A stretch of DNA of 64,000 nucleotides from the NCBI GenBank assembly GCA_944324865.1, contig CALUXW010000001.1, positions 1 to 64,000 on the forward strand. The letters are read 5' to 3'. The notes beneath the pieces are model-generated. The model was given only the letters and a program-made list of their open reading frames with translations, was not told the DNA's origin and ran no database searches. The first letter of the stretch is position 1; the number at the start of each line of letters is the position of its first letter. Both the position numbers and the translations under genes were made by a program. Of this stretch, positions 9,978-18,848 are shown one piece after another. This DNA is from Candidatus Gastranaerophilales bacterium (GTDB taxonomy: Bacteria > Cyanobacteriota > Vampirovibrionia > Gastranaerophilales > Gastranaerophilaceae).

Positions 9978-10820
9978 GTGAAAAAAAATATTCTGGCAAT
10001 TCAAATTCCATCAGCTATTGCTGATTTACAAAGTAATTTTGATAATTTGGAATTTTATCTAGATAAAATTTTGCAAAATACTGATATAAAACCGGATTTT
10101 TTGTTTTTACCCGAGGTATGGTCTATAGGTTGGTTTCCTCCATGTTTTATGAATTTTTCAAACGATGAAGAAACACTAAGATTTTTGACATTTGTGGCAA
10201 AAAAATATAGCGTAAATATTTTTGGGGGTTCGTTTATAAGAAATGACAAAGGTACTTTAAAAAACTCTATGCCTGTAATCTCCAGAAAAGGCGACCTCAT
10301 AGGTTATTATGATAAAATACATCTTTATACCCCTGATGGAGAGGGCGTCTTGGCATCTGGCACGAATCCTTGTTTATTTGAAATAGAGGGGTTAAAAATA
10401 GGGGTATCAATTTGTTATGACATAAGATTTCCTGAACTTTACAGATCGTATATGAGTGTTGAGATTCCCCCTCATTTATTAATTAATTTGTCTGCTTGGC
10501 CAAAAACACGATCAAACCAATATTATTTGATGGCTTCTTCAAGAGCTGTTGAAAATCAGTCTTACTTTCTTGCACTTTCTCAGTGTGGCGAAATTAAAGA
10601 TGGAATTTACAACTCAGGATGTTCATGTTTGATAAATCCTATGGGTGAATGTTTAAGTATCCTTGATGAAAATATTGGTTATATTTTTTATCAAATTGAT
10701 ACAAGTATTGTAGACAATGTTAGAAATATTTATCCTAATTTAAAAAACAAAAAAATAAATGATTTTGGTTTTAAGGTAAAAGAATTTTTATACGACGAGG
10801 TAAAATGTTTAAAAAAATAG
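9978..10820 (+). CDS. Carbon-nitrogen hydrolase (nitrilase family), paralogue 1
   Basis: A 280-residue nitrilase-superfamily amidase. The Glu-Lys-Cys catalytic triad is visible: Glu in LFLPEVWSIGW (about 48), Lys in YDKIHLYTPDGE (about 112) and Cys in SICYDIRFPELYRS (about 146). The form resembles omega-amidase/Nit2-like enzymes that hydrolyse small amides. The start is GTG 9978, directly after the leuC stop, with AAGGAG in the end of leuC, so the two are translationally coupled. A paralogue is at 17965-18783. The substrate is unknown. Confidence 0.85.
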   Translation: MKKNILAIQIPSAIADLQSNFDNLEFYLDKILQNTDIKPDFLFLPEVWSIGWFPPCFMNFSNDEETLRFLTFVAKKYSVNIFGGSFIRNDKGTLKNSMPVISRKGDLIGYYDKIHLYTPDGEGVLASGTNPCLFEIEGLKIGVSICYDIRFPELYRSYMSVEIPPHLLINLSAWPKTRSNQYYLMASSRAVENQSYFLALSQCGEIKDGIYNSGCSCLINPMGECLSILDENIGYIFYQIDTSIVDNVRNIYPNLKNKKINDFGFKVKEFLYDEVKCLKK

Positions 10821-12184
10821 TTTTATTGACAATATTTATGTGTTTTTCGTTATGCCCCTCGTTTCCGGCGATATTTTCATATGACTTTTCAAAAGTAATT
10901 TCCGAGCAGGATTTCGATGGTAGTTCTATTGTAGCGATTTCGGTTATTGATAATAAAAATTCAAAGACCTTATATTCTAAAAACGAAAATAAGCTTCTAA
11001 ATACTGCCTCTGTATTAAAATTGTTTACATTTGCCAGTGCTCTTGACACGCTTGGCCCTGATTACAAATTTGAAACATCTTTTTATGTATATGGGAATAG
11101 TTTGTATTTAAAGCTTGGTGCTGATCCATTATTAAGAAAGAATGACTTAGATATTTTAGTTAAAAAATTAAAAAATAGTGTTAATTTTAAAACTATTAAA
11201 TACATATATATTGATGATAACATAATAAGTTCAACACCCTACCCTGACGGATGGTGCGTAGACGATTTTTGGCCAAATATTGCTCCGCTTAGTCCCTATA
11301 TAATAGATGGGAATAAGGTTAAAATTTTAATAAATTTATCACAAAATAAGGATTTTATAAACATTATACAGGCTGACAAATATAAATTCTCATTCATTAA
11401 TGAACTAAAAATCGCCGATATTAATGATATTTCAGTACAAAAAAATTACGCAAGTATGCAAAACGTAATTACTCTAAAGGGAAGTATCAAAGAAGATTTT
11501 TTGTTGGAAATTCCTGTTAGTAATCCTAAACAACTCTTTATAATGCGCTTAGAGGAAGCATTTGGCAAATATTCAATCCCTTATTCGGACAAATTTTATT
11601 TTAACAATACGCCAATTAATGCTAAAAAAATTGCTTCTGTTTTTCATACGATGGATGAAGTATCTGCGCCCATTTTAAAAAATTCTGATAACTTTTGTGC
11701 AGAGGTTCTTTTCCGCGTTGCAGGCGCAAAATATGCACAAAAACATAATATTCATGCCCAAAATGCTAAACAAAGTCTTGGCACAACTAGTAATGCTATA
11801 TTAATGTTTTATAATTATTTTGAAAAGTTAGGTCTTGATATGAAACACATAAAAATTGTTGATGGAAGTGGTGTTTCAAGATATAATGCCGCAAGTACTT
11901 CTTGGCTTTCTGAGGCACTTTTATTGCTTGACAAAAATACTGACATAAAACAATATATGGAGGGAGCCGATGAAGGTACTTTAAAAAGACGCTTAAGATA
12001 TCTAAAAGGTAATATTTGGGCTAAAACAGGAACACACAAAGGTTTAAGTTCGCTTGTGGGTATTATGAAAACCGGAAAAGAAAACTATGTTACTTTTGCG
12101 ATTATCATTCAAAGTTTTTCTAAAACAACCAGTATGCTAAAAGCTTTTGAAGATGATCTTGTTGATTGTATCTTTAATCTTTGA
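10805..12184 (+). CDS. dacB: D-alanyl-D-alanine carboxypeptidase/endopeptidase (PBP4, DacB family)
   Basis: A 459-residue class C penicillin-binding protein that trims or cuts peptidoglycan cross-links in the periplasm. A signal peptide covers about residues 1-22. The three active-site motifs are present: SVLK in LNTASVLKLFTF (about 68), SDN in ILKNSDNFCAEVLF (about 300) and KTG in IWAKTGTHKGLSS (about 405). The start has GAGG five bases upstream and overlaps the nitrilase gene by 16 bp, so it is the last gene of the 7667-12184 run. It overlaps the convergent patatin gene by 11 bp and has no room for a separate terminator. Confidence 0.92.
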   Translation: MFKKIVLLTIFMCFSLCPSFPAIFSYDFSKVISEQDFDGSSIVAISVIDNKNSKTLYSKNENKLLNTASVLKLFTFASALDTLGPDYKFETSFYVYGNSLYLKLGADPLLRKNDLDILVKKLKNSVNFKTIKYIYIDDNIISSTPYPDGWCVDDFWPNIAPLSPYIIDGNKVKILINLSQNKDFINIIQADKYKFSFINELKIADINDISVQKNYASMQNVITLKGSIKEDFLLEIPVSNPKQLFIMRLEEAFGKYSIPYSDKFYFNNTPINAKKIASVFHTMDEVSAPILKNSDNFCAEVLFRVAGAKYAQKHNIHAQNAKQSLGTTSNAILMFYNYFEKLGLDMKHIKIVDGSGVSRYNAASTSWLSEALLLLDKNTDIKQYMEGADEGTLKRRLRYLKGNIWAKTGTHKGLSSLVGIMKTGKENYVTFAIIIQSFSKTTSMLKAFEDDLVDCIFNL

Positions 12185-13367
12185 TTTCCAGTGTTTTGAG
12201 TGTTAGTGTTTTTATTATCTCGTCAGAATATCTTTTTACATATTGTTTATTTTTTAAATGCAAACTTTTAATTGAAAAAATATTTGATTTTTCATAAAGG
12301 TTAGCATCAAACTTTTTTTTAAAGTCTGATAATTTATTATATATGTCAATATCAATATATTTCTTGTGTTCGCATAAATGGGAAAAAAGCTCACAAATTG
12401 CAATATAAGCATCTTTTATTTTATTATTATCAATTTCATTTTTAAACTTTAACATGTAAAGTTGTATTTGTTGGTAATTTTTAAACAATTTTTTTCGCTT
12501 TTGTAGCAAAATATTTTGGAAATAGTTCATCGTAATATTATAGCCTGTATCAATCATTTTCACTTTCTTTGTATCAGGTAACATGAAATCCATTACAGAA
12601 ATATTATCAGTATCTATTTTAATATAATCAAACTTGTCTTTTTGTCCGTACAAATCAATAATATAATCTGTAGCAAAGCCAGAAATAGTGTTATAGACTG
12701 CATTTAAGTAATCAAGAGCAGTTGTAATTTCACGTTTATTTCGAGTGTCTTCAAGTCTAAATTCTAAAATTCTTTCTTTTTTATTGCTTATAGTCTTACT
12801 AATACGCCACAATGGCCAGCTTTTTACAAGGTCACCGTCAACAATCATATTGTTGTTGATATCAAGCGGTTTGAAAAGACCGGGCATGCTGACAGATGCG
12901 CGGACTGCAAGTGCAACTTCCGCATCCGGAGTTACTTCTTTTGAAAATTCATTGTATTGGTTGTTGGTTATATCTGTAGAGTATATAATTAACTCATCTT
13001 TTAAATCTTTAAATTTTACAGGAGGCATTTGCCCTTTTTTGTACGCATTTTTATAAAATTTCTTTTCAATTTTGTCCTTCATCCATTCCAGAAACAACTC
13101 ACCCTTAGAAAGAGCAATCTGATTTGTGAAATTAAAATTAATATCTTTAAAAAAATCCATATTAATTGAACAAAAAAAATCTCTAATTTCATCAATGCTA
13201 TAACCGAGTGCACACAATGTTGCAAAGACAGAACCAATTGAAGACCCGGCATAACCGGTTATTTTTACAGCACAATCCATAAGGGCCTTGTAAGCACCTA
13301 TATAGCTAATACCCCTTATACCACCACCACCAAAAATAACGAAATATTCAAATCTTTTATTGTCCAT
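12174..13367 (-). CDS. Patatin-like phospholipase
   Basis: A 397-residue patatin-domain protein. The oxyanion-hole sequence FGGGGIRGISY is at about residues 12-22, the nucleophile elbow GSSIG gives Ser43 (G41-G45), and the catalytic Asp lies in IVDGDLVKSW near 165, with DGD in place of the usual DGG/DGA. Patatins hydrolyse acyl groups of membrane lipids. The C-terminal 170 residues are Lys-rich, helical and not recognised. No signal peptide is seen. The start lies 3 bases after motB, so it is probably the third gene of the motAB transcript. Confidence 0.88.
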   Translation of the reverse strand: MDNKRFEYFVIFGGGGIRGISYIGAYKALMDCAVKITGYAGSSIGSVFATLCALGYSIDEIRDFFCSINMDFFKDINFNFTNQIALSKGELFLEWMKDKIEKKFYKNAYKKGQMPPVKFKDLKDELIIYSTDITNNQYNEFSKEVTPDAEVALAVRASVSMPGLFKPLDINNNMIVDGDLVKSWPLWRISKTISNKKERILEFRLEDTRNKREITTALDYLNAVYNTISGFATDYIIDLYGQKDKFDYIKIDTDNISVMDFMLPDTKKVKMIDTGYNITMNYFQNILLQKRKKLFKNYQQIQLYMLKFKNEIDNNKIKDAYIAICELFSHLCEHKKYIDIDIYNKLSDFKKKFDANLYEKSNIFSIKSLHLKNKQYVKRYSDEIIKTLTLKTLEIKD

Positions 13368-13370
13368 TTT

Positions 13371-14330
13371 TTACTCCAGAAAATCCGGTTTTTGTAGCAT
13401 TTTATTTATGTTTGAGCCTTCATTAATTTGGTCAATTCTTTTTGTTTCGTTTTTGTAAACTTGTTTAAAATCAATAACATTCTCAAGCAATTTTTCATCT
13501 TCACCAGTTAATTTTCTTGCAGCTTCAGAAACTGTTGCATTTTTTTTGCCACCAAGACTTTTAAGTGTATCCATGTTCTTAGAATCGACATACCTGTATT
13601 TATTTTTAAGAATAACAATTTCAACACGTCTGTTTTTTTGTTTTGCACTCTGTGAATTCCCCTGTGCAACAGGTACAGTGTCCGCATACCCTGATGCAAT
13701 AAAAATAGATGGACTAAAGTTATAATTATTTATTAAATGCCTTACTATGCTGGATGCCCTTGCGCTTGATAATTCCCAATTTGAAGGATATTTGTCACTA
13801 TTTACTGGATCAGAGTCAGTATGCCCTTCTACCCTAATTATATGTATTGCAAAGCGTTCTTTGATTAACTCTGCAACAGTATTAAGGGGTATAAGAGAGT
13901 CAGGTGTTATTTCCGCTGAGCCTGACTTAAATGTAAGTGCATTATCTGCCAGTTTAATAACTAGTCCGCGATTATCTATTTCTGCCTTAACGCCGTCCAA
14001 TTTCATATCATCGATAACTTCTTTAATATCTTCATACGAATCCTGCTCATATTTTGGACTTAAGTATTCAAGCATAACAGGGTTTGTAGCTCCATTATAG
14101 CCTTCAAATATTGAATCCGAACTTTCAAGAATACTTTCTTGTCCATCAAACATATTAGACTGAAATGCTCTTTTTAAGGCTTCTTCCAGCTTGCCAAAGT
14201 CACTCATATCAACTTGTGAAAGAGCATATAAGACAACAAATGTCGCAAAAAGGAGCGTCATAAAATCAGCATAAGAAACAAGCCAACGTTCCAGATTTTC
14301 ATGGTCTTCTTGTTTTTTTCTTTTTGCCAT
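13371..14330 (-). CDS. motB: Flagellar motor protein MotB
   Basis: A 319-residue stator subunit. The single membrane helix (about 18-40, YADFMTLLFATFVVLYALS) carries the essential proton/ion-binding Asp at residue 22. The OmpA-like peptidoglycan-binding domain follows (about 130-250, with VEGHTDSDPV and NWELSSARA). The C-terminal 60 residues are charged and unusual for the family. The start overlaps the motA stop by one base. No other flagellar gene is in the window, so the flagellum itself must be coded elsewhere. Confidence 0.94.
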   Translation of the reverse strand: MAKRKKQEDHENLERWLVSYADFMTLLFATFVVLYALSQVDMSDFGKLEEALKRAFQSNMFDGQESILESSDSIFEGYNGATNPVMLEYLSPKYEQDSYEDIKEVIDDMKLDGVKAEIDNRGLVIKLADNALTFKSGSAEITPDSLIPLNTVAELIKERFAIHIIRVEGHTDSDPVNSDKYPSNWELSSARASSIVRHLINNYNFSPSIFIASGYADTVPVAQGNSQSAKQKNRRVEIVILKNKYRYVDSKNMDTLKSLGGKKNATVSEAARKLTGEDEKLLENVIDFKQVYKNETKRIDQINEGSNINKMLQKPDFLE

Positions 14331-15109
14331 TATTGAGCTTTATCCTCTTTCTTTTCTGCTTTCTTTTTATCAAGCAAGTATGTTTCTAATTTGCGTTCAA
14401 TAAGCGCAGGACTTTCCCCTGCTTGTATAGAAAGTACACCGGATATCATAATTTCCTTTGCTACAAATATTTTCTGGTATTTTTGCTTTATACGAGTTGA
14501 ATACGGAATAGTAATTAGGTTTGCAAGAAACAAACCATATATTGTTGCAACAAAGGCAACGGCAATACCTGCCCCTAGCTTTGTAGGATCTGACAGGTTT
14601 TGCATTACTTGTATAAGCCCCATAACTGCACCAATAATACCTAATGTCGGAGCATAACCACCTGCTGACTCATAAACCTTTGCACCGGTTTGCACTTTAT
14701 CTTGAAGTCTTGCCAATTGGTTTTCCATCATTTCTCTAACAAGAGAAGGGTCTGCACCGTCTGCAACTGCTTCTAATCCTAAAGCCAGAAGTGGGTCAGA
14801 TGCTTTTTTTGCTTCTTTTTCAAGTATTATTACGCCTTCTTTTCTTGCTTTTTGACTGTAGTCAACAATTTCTGCTATAAGTTTATCCATATTTGGAACT
14901 TCATTAAAATACACAGTTTTTAATAATGAAAATGCTATTTTAAAATCCGCAATCGGAAAACTTAAAAATACTGCACCGGATGTACCTCCAATTACTATAA
15001 AAGCTGCGGTAATTTGCAGTATTTGACCAATATTACCGCCTTCAAGTATCATGCCCGCTAGTATAAAAGCGAATCCCAAAAAAGTACCTATTACTGCTGC
15101 AAAATCCAT
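14330..15109 (-). CDS. motA: Flagellar motor protein MotA
   Basis: A 259-residue, four-helix stator subunit that forms the ion channel with MotB. The typical third and fourth helices are visible with APTLGIIGAVMGLIQVM near 150 and AVAFVATIYGLFLANLI near 183. The cytoplasmic loop carries the charged residues that contact the rotor. A Lys/Glu-rich tail ends the protein. CGGAGAA lies upstream of the start. It is the first gene of motA-motB-patatin. Confidence 0.94.
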   Translation of the reverse strand: MDFAAVIGTFLGFAFILAGMILEGGNIGQILQITAAFIVIGGTSGAVFLSFPIADFKIAFSLLKTVYFNEVPNMDKLIAEIVDYSQKARKEGVIILEKEAKKASDPLLALGLEAVADGADPSLVREMMENQLARLQDKVQTGAKVYESAGGYAPTLGIIGAVMGLIQVMQNLSDPTKLGAGIAVAFVATIYGLFLANLITIPYSTRIKQKYQKIFVAKEIMISGVLSIQAGESPALIERKLETYLLDKKKAEKKEDKAQ

Positions 15110-15238
15110 TGTTCAATTTTCTCCGATTATCATTTTTATTATCTCTGAAAAACTATTTTATGGTATCAACCGTATAATTGAATTAATTCTAGCATTTTTA
15201 AGCATTTTGGGCAAATTTTACAAATTTATTTTTTTAAA

Positions 15239-15269
15239 TATAATTGTTTTATATAGTTTGTGGAGGATA
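15239..15269 (+). promoter_or_regulatory. Candidate promoter and ribosome-binding site of leuC paralogue 2
   Basis: TATAAT at 15239-15244 is followed by a short leader with GGAGG (about 15262-15266) before ATG 15274. The -35 region at the proper distance is weak (TTTTAC). The rest of the 164-base gap to motA shows no other feature. Confidence 0.45.
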
Positions 15270-15273
15270 TTTT

Positions 15274-16515
15274 ATGTCGGGATTAACGCTGGCTCAAAAA
15301 ATAATTTCAAAGCATTGTGATAAAACAGTTAGCCCCGGAGAACTTGTAATCGCACGTGTTGATGTTGCCGCAGTTCAAGATGGCACAGGACCTTTGACAA
15401 TTCAGGAATTTAAAAAATTATCAAAAGGCAAGTTGGCAAATCCTAAACGAACAATACTTTTTATCGACCATGCTGCTCCAAGCCCACGCAAAGAACTATC
15501 AAATTCGCATATTATAATAAGAGATTTTGCAAAAGAATATGGTGCGGTTCTTTCTGATATTGGAGAGGGTGTCTGTCATCAGAGATTGGTGGAAAGTTTT
15601 GTAAATCCAGGTGAAATACTTGTGGGTGCAGATTCGCATACTTGTACTTCGGGTGCTCTTGGTGCATTTGCTACCGGAATGGGGTCAACTGATATAGCTG
15701 TTGCTTTTGCGCTTGGCAAAACATGGCTTAAGGTTCCTGCTTCATACAAAATTATTGTGAATGGAAAATTTAAACAAAATGTATCCTCTAAAGATTTAAT
15801 GCTTTACATAATAGGTAAAATTGGTGCAGATGGTGCCACATACAAAGCTTTAGAATTTTGTGGCGAAACTATTAAAAATATGTCTATGGCTGAGCGTTTT
15901 ACGTTGGCAAATATGGCTGTAGAAGCTGGTGCAAAAGCAGGACTTTTTGAAACCGATGAAAAAACTTTAGAATTTTTAAAAGAAAACGGACGTGAAAATA
16001 ATTATACAGAAGTAAAAATGGATAATGATGCCATATATGAAAGAGTTATTGAAATAGATGTATCGGAAATTGATTCTTGTGTGTCATGTCCGCATACTGT
16101 GGATAATGTAAAATTTGCAAAAGAATTAAATAATATAAAAATTAACCAAGTTTTTGTTGGTACTTGCACAAATGGCAGAATTGAAGATTTACGTGTTGTT
16201 GCTGAAGTTCTAAAAGGCAAAAGAAAACATCCTGAAGTACGCTTGATTATTGTACCTGCTTCACCAAAGGTATATTTACAGGCTGTAAAAGAAGGTTTGA
16301 TGGAAATTTTTGTCAAGGCAGGAGCAAGTTTTTTGCCTGCAGGATGTGGACCTTGTGTAGGAGTGCATGGTGGAATTTTGGGTGATGGTGAAGTTTGTCT
16401 TGCAACTCAAAACAGAAATTTTCAGGGCAGAATGGGTAATACAAAAGGTTTTATTTATCTTGCCTCTCCGTATGTTGCTGCAAAATCTGCTATCGCAGGC
16501 TATATTACAGATTAA
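15274..16515 (+). CDS. 3-isopropylmalate dehydratase/homoaconitase large subunit (paralogue 2)
   Basis: A 413-residue aconitase-superfamily protein, clearly related to the one at 8712-9977 but diverged. Cluster cysteines are present: VGTCTNGRIEDL (about 294) and AGCGPCVGVHGG (about 354 and 357). [15 protein letters not shown] is also conserved. I chose ATG 15274 because GGAGG precedes it; the ATG at 15244 overlaps the -10 box. There is again no leuD. In this family HacA-like copies act on homocitrate or related acids, so the two paralogues may serve different pathways; the sequence does not say which. Confidence 0.87.
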   Translation: MSGLTLAQKIISKHCDKTVSPGELVIARVDVAAVQDGTGPLTIQEFKKLSKGKLANPKRTILFIDHAAPSPRKELSNSHIIIRDFAKEYGAVLSDIGEGVCHQRLVESFVNPGEILVGADSHTCTSGALGAFATGMGSTDIAVAFALGKTWLKVPASYKIIVNGKFKQNVSSKDLMLYIIGKIGADGATYKALEFCGETIKNMSMAERFTLANMAVEAGAKAGLFETDEKTLEFLKENGRENNYTEVKMDNDAIYERVIEIDVSEIDSCVSCPHTVDNVKFAKELNNIKINQVFVGTCTNGRIEDLRVVAEVLKGKRKHPEVRLIIVPASPKVYLQAVKEGLMEIFVKAGASFLPAGCGPCVGVHGGILGDGEVCLATQNRNFQGRMGNTKGFIYLASPYVAAKSAIAGYITD

Positions 16516-16831
16516 TCAAACTTTCCGATTGATTTTATGTTAATGCTTAATTGTAAACTAGGGTTTTTACTAATTATTTGTTGAACAATTGTACTTGATT
16601 TTCATGTCTTTTTCTGATAACTTTATTCATGTAGTTATTAAAGTGAGGCTGTAACAGCCTGAATAGACTGTTTTTTAACTTTTGTACATTTTGTTAATAA
16701 GTAAATCTAAGTCGTCACGGGCCTGTGGCACTCTGCCGAGAAAAAGGTGACTAAATGTCACGTTTTTTGAGAGGGAAGGTAGCGCAGCTACCGCAAGCCC
16801 GATTGATAATTAAATAAATCTAAGTCGTCAC
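16516..16831 (+). other. Structured non-coding stretch before tRNA(CAU)-DUF475
   Basis: This 316-base stretch has no credible ORF but several hairpins. A weak AATCAA/TTGATT hairpin ends leuC paralogue 2. AGGCTG-TAA-CAGCCT (16646-16660) overlaps an alternative AACAG/CTGTT stem (16653-16672) that runs into TTTT, an attenuator-like arrangement. From 16718 to 16801 a junction can be drawn: outer stem CGGGC/GCCCG encloses GGCA-CTC-TGCC, GTGAC-TAAAT-GTCAC followed by TTTTTT, and GGTAGC-GCA-GCTACC. It could be a decayed tRNA copy or a regulatory RNA for the metal-related gene downstream. The signature of the yybP-ykoY manganese riboswitch (GGGGAGUAG) is not seen. Confidence 0.5.

Positions 16832-16842
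<11 letters not shown>
16702..16842 (+). repeat. 28-base direct repeat including the tRNA 5' end
   Basis: Bases 16702-16729 and 16815-16842 are identical, 113 bases apart. The repeat covers 17 bases of leader and the first 11 bases of the tRNA(CAU). In the first copy the tRNA sequence breaks off, but GGTAGCGCAG, part of the D arm, recurs at 16779-16788. This looks like a duplicated tRNA interrupted by a segment with a terminator-like hairpin. Confidence 0.8.
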
Positions 16843-16903
<61 letters not shown>

Positions 16904-16924
16904 GTTTTTTAGTTTTTTTTGTTT

Positions 16925-17968
16925 ATGGATATGTTGAAATATTTTACAGGCTCATATATAGTTACATTTTTTGGACTACTTTTAGCTTATTTTTGGGGCG
17001 AACATGTTCATAGCGGTTCTGGGTTATCATCTCTCTTTATTGCATTTGTGTTAAGTATCCTAGAAGTAAGTTTATCGTTCGATAATGCTGTTGTAAACGC
17101 TGCAAGACTTGAAAAGATGTCACCAAAATGGCAACACAGATTTTTGACTTGGGGTATTATAATTGCGGTTTTTGGAATGCGTTTTTTATTTCCGATTTTA
17201 GTTGTTTCGATTTTTGCAAATCTAGGACTAATCGAAGTGGCAAATATGGCTTTAACAAATGCAGATAAATATGCGCATTATTTGCACATTTCTCATCCAC
17301 CCATAATAACTTTTGGCGGAACATTTTTAATGATGTTGTTTTTTTCTTATTTTATTAGTTCAAAAAAAGAAATACATTGGATTAGATTTGTCGAAGAAAA
17401 ACTAGTTCATTTGGCTGATTTTAAAGGTATTCAAGTAATTTTTACATTAATTTCACTGTATTTAATGCAAAATTTTTTACCTGAAGACATAAGACTAGAG
17501 GTTATATTGGCAGGAATTTGGGGTATAATAGTATACCTTTTAATCGATGGCATTACTCATATGCTTGAAAATAAAAGCGAAAAGAATGTTTGTAATATTA
17601 AAGTTACAAATACAGGCCTAAAAAGCAGCTGTTTTGCAGGTTTTTTGTATCTCGAATTAATCGATGCATCCTTTTCTTTAGATGGTGTTTTGGGTGCATT
17701 TGCGTTAAGTAAAGATATTTTAATTATTACAATTGGTCTTTCAATAGGGGCAATGTTTGTACGCTCTTTAACCATAATGTTAGTTGAGAAAAAAACTTTA
17801 AATCAGTATATATACCTTGAACAAGGTGCACATTGGGCAATTGGTGCACTTAGCTTTATAATGTTATATAGTGCAATTCATGAAGTTCCTGAAATTGTAA
17901 CAGGTCTTTTAGGATTAGGTTTCATAGTTTGTGCTTTTATTTCTTCATTGATTTATAATAAGCACTAA
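16925..17968 (+). CDS. DUF475/TerC-like integral membrane protein
   Basis: A 347-residue membrane protein with about nine helices, resembling the DUF475 branch of the TerC superfamily. Acidic membrane motifs typical of the group are present twice: LSFDNAVVNAARLEKM near 55 and ASFSLDGVLGAFALS near 245. TerC relatives move or sense metal ions, often manganese, which is inference here. The start at ATG 16925 lies only 21 bases after the tRNA, behind a T-rich stretch with no Shine-Dalgarno; ATG 16931 and TTG 16919 are alternatives. With no room for a promoter it is probably co-transcribed with the tRNA. It overlaps the convergent nitrilase gene by 4 bp. Confidence 0.82.
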   Translation: MDMLKYFTGSYIVTFFGLLLAYFWGEHVHSGSGLSSLFIAFVLSILEVSLSFDNAVVNAARLEKMSPKWQHRFLTWGIIIAVFGMRFLFPILVVSIFANLGLIEVANMALTNADKYAHYLHISHPPIITFGGTFLMMLFFSYFISSKKEIHWIRFVEEKLVHLADFKGIQVIFTLISLYLMQNFLPEDIRLEVILAGIWGIIVYLLIDGITHMLENKSEKNVCNIKVTNTGLKSSCFAGFLYLELIDASFSLDGVLGAFALSKDILIITIGLSIGAMFVRSLTIMLVEKKTLNQYIYLEQGAHWAIGALSFIMLYSAIHEVPEIVTGLLGLGFIVCAFISSLIYNKH

Positions 17969-18783
17969 TCTATATTGTAAATAGGATATTCTTTTTTGAG
18001 TTTTCTGACAAAAGACATGTCTAAGGTTTGTAATATCAGATTTTCTGTATTTTGCGCATTAGCAAGCACTTTTCCTATTGGATTGACAACCATAGAATTT
18101 CCTATTGAATATAAAAACGGGTTACTTGTGCCTACCAAATTAGAACTCACAAAATAAACAAGATTCTCACTTGCCCTTGCTATATTTAAAGCGCGCCAAC
18201 AGTTAATAAAATCTGCAATATCTTCTTCGTTTGACTTGCTTGGTATACACCATGCTGAAGGTGAAACAATAATTTGAGCTCCCATTTTTATAAGCGTTTT
18301 GTATAAAAGCGGATATCTGATGTCAAAACATATACTTAAACCAACACAACCAAAGTCAAAATTCGCAACTACAGGTGTATTCCCGGCAGTTATTATGTTG
18401 CCTTCATTCCCGCCAAGATAATCATACAAATGAATTTTTCTGTATTTAGCTACTATTGCACCTTTTCTGTCAAGCGCATAAGAACTATTATAGAGTCTTC
18501 CGTCATGCGCTTTTTCAATTATCGTACCACAGATGATATTTGTACTAAATTGTCGTGCCAGCTGAGAAAAATATGCAATTACACCTGAAGAATTATCTGT
18601 TTCTGCATTTGACAAGAAACTTCTTTCATCAATCCCTGTGGTAAAAAATTCGGGCAACACAATAAGATCCAGACCCTCAGAGGCGTTGTCACATATCATT
18701 TGTCCTATTCTGTTGCAATTATACATTTTATCCCCAATTTTTGGACAAAATTGCACTGATAATATTTTTGCTTGCAAACTCAT
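17965..18783 (-). CDS. Carbon-nitrogen hydrolase (nitrilase family), paralogue 2
   Basis: A 272-residue nitrilase-superfamily amidase. The Glu-Lys-Cys triad is visible: Glu in VLPEFFTTG (about 45), Lys in YRKIHLYDYLGG (about 115) and Cys in LSICFDIRYPLLYK (about 150). AAGGA precedes the ATG. It is divergent from bioA with 65 bases between starts. Its relative at 9978-10820 is shorter in the substrate-lid regions and not closely similar, so they probably differ in substrate. The next-gene context suggests no clear pathway. Confidence 0.85.
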   Translation of the reverse strand: MSLQAKILSVQFCPKIGDKMYNCNRIGQMICDNASEGLDLIVLPEFFTTGIDERSFLSNAETDNSSGVIAYFSQLARQFSTNIICGTIIEKAHDGRLYNSSYALDRKGAIVAKYRKIHLYDYLGGNEGNIITAGNTPVVANFDFGCVGLSICFDIRYPLLYKTLIKMGAQIIVSPSAWCIPSKSNEEDIADFINCWRALNIARASENLVYFVSSNLVGTSNPFLYSIGNSMVVNPIGKVLANAQNTENLILQTLDMSFVRKLKKEYPIYNID

Positions 18784-18848
18784 TTTATATCCTTTTTTGC
18801 ACTACAATTTTTAAGTTATATAATAATTTTAGCTTAAGAGGATTAATT

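Noticed and set aside
16640-16830. yybP-ykoY manganese riboswitch before the TerC-like gene
   Set aside because: The expected GGGGAGUAG loop and paired element are not found, despite the suggestive neighbour; only generic hairpins are present.
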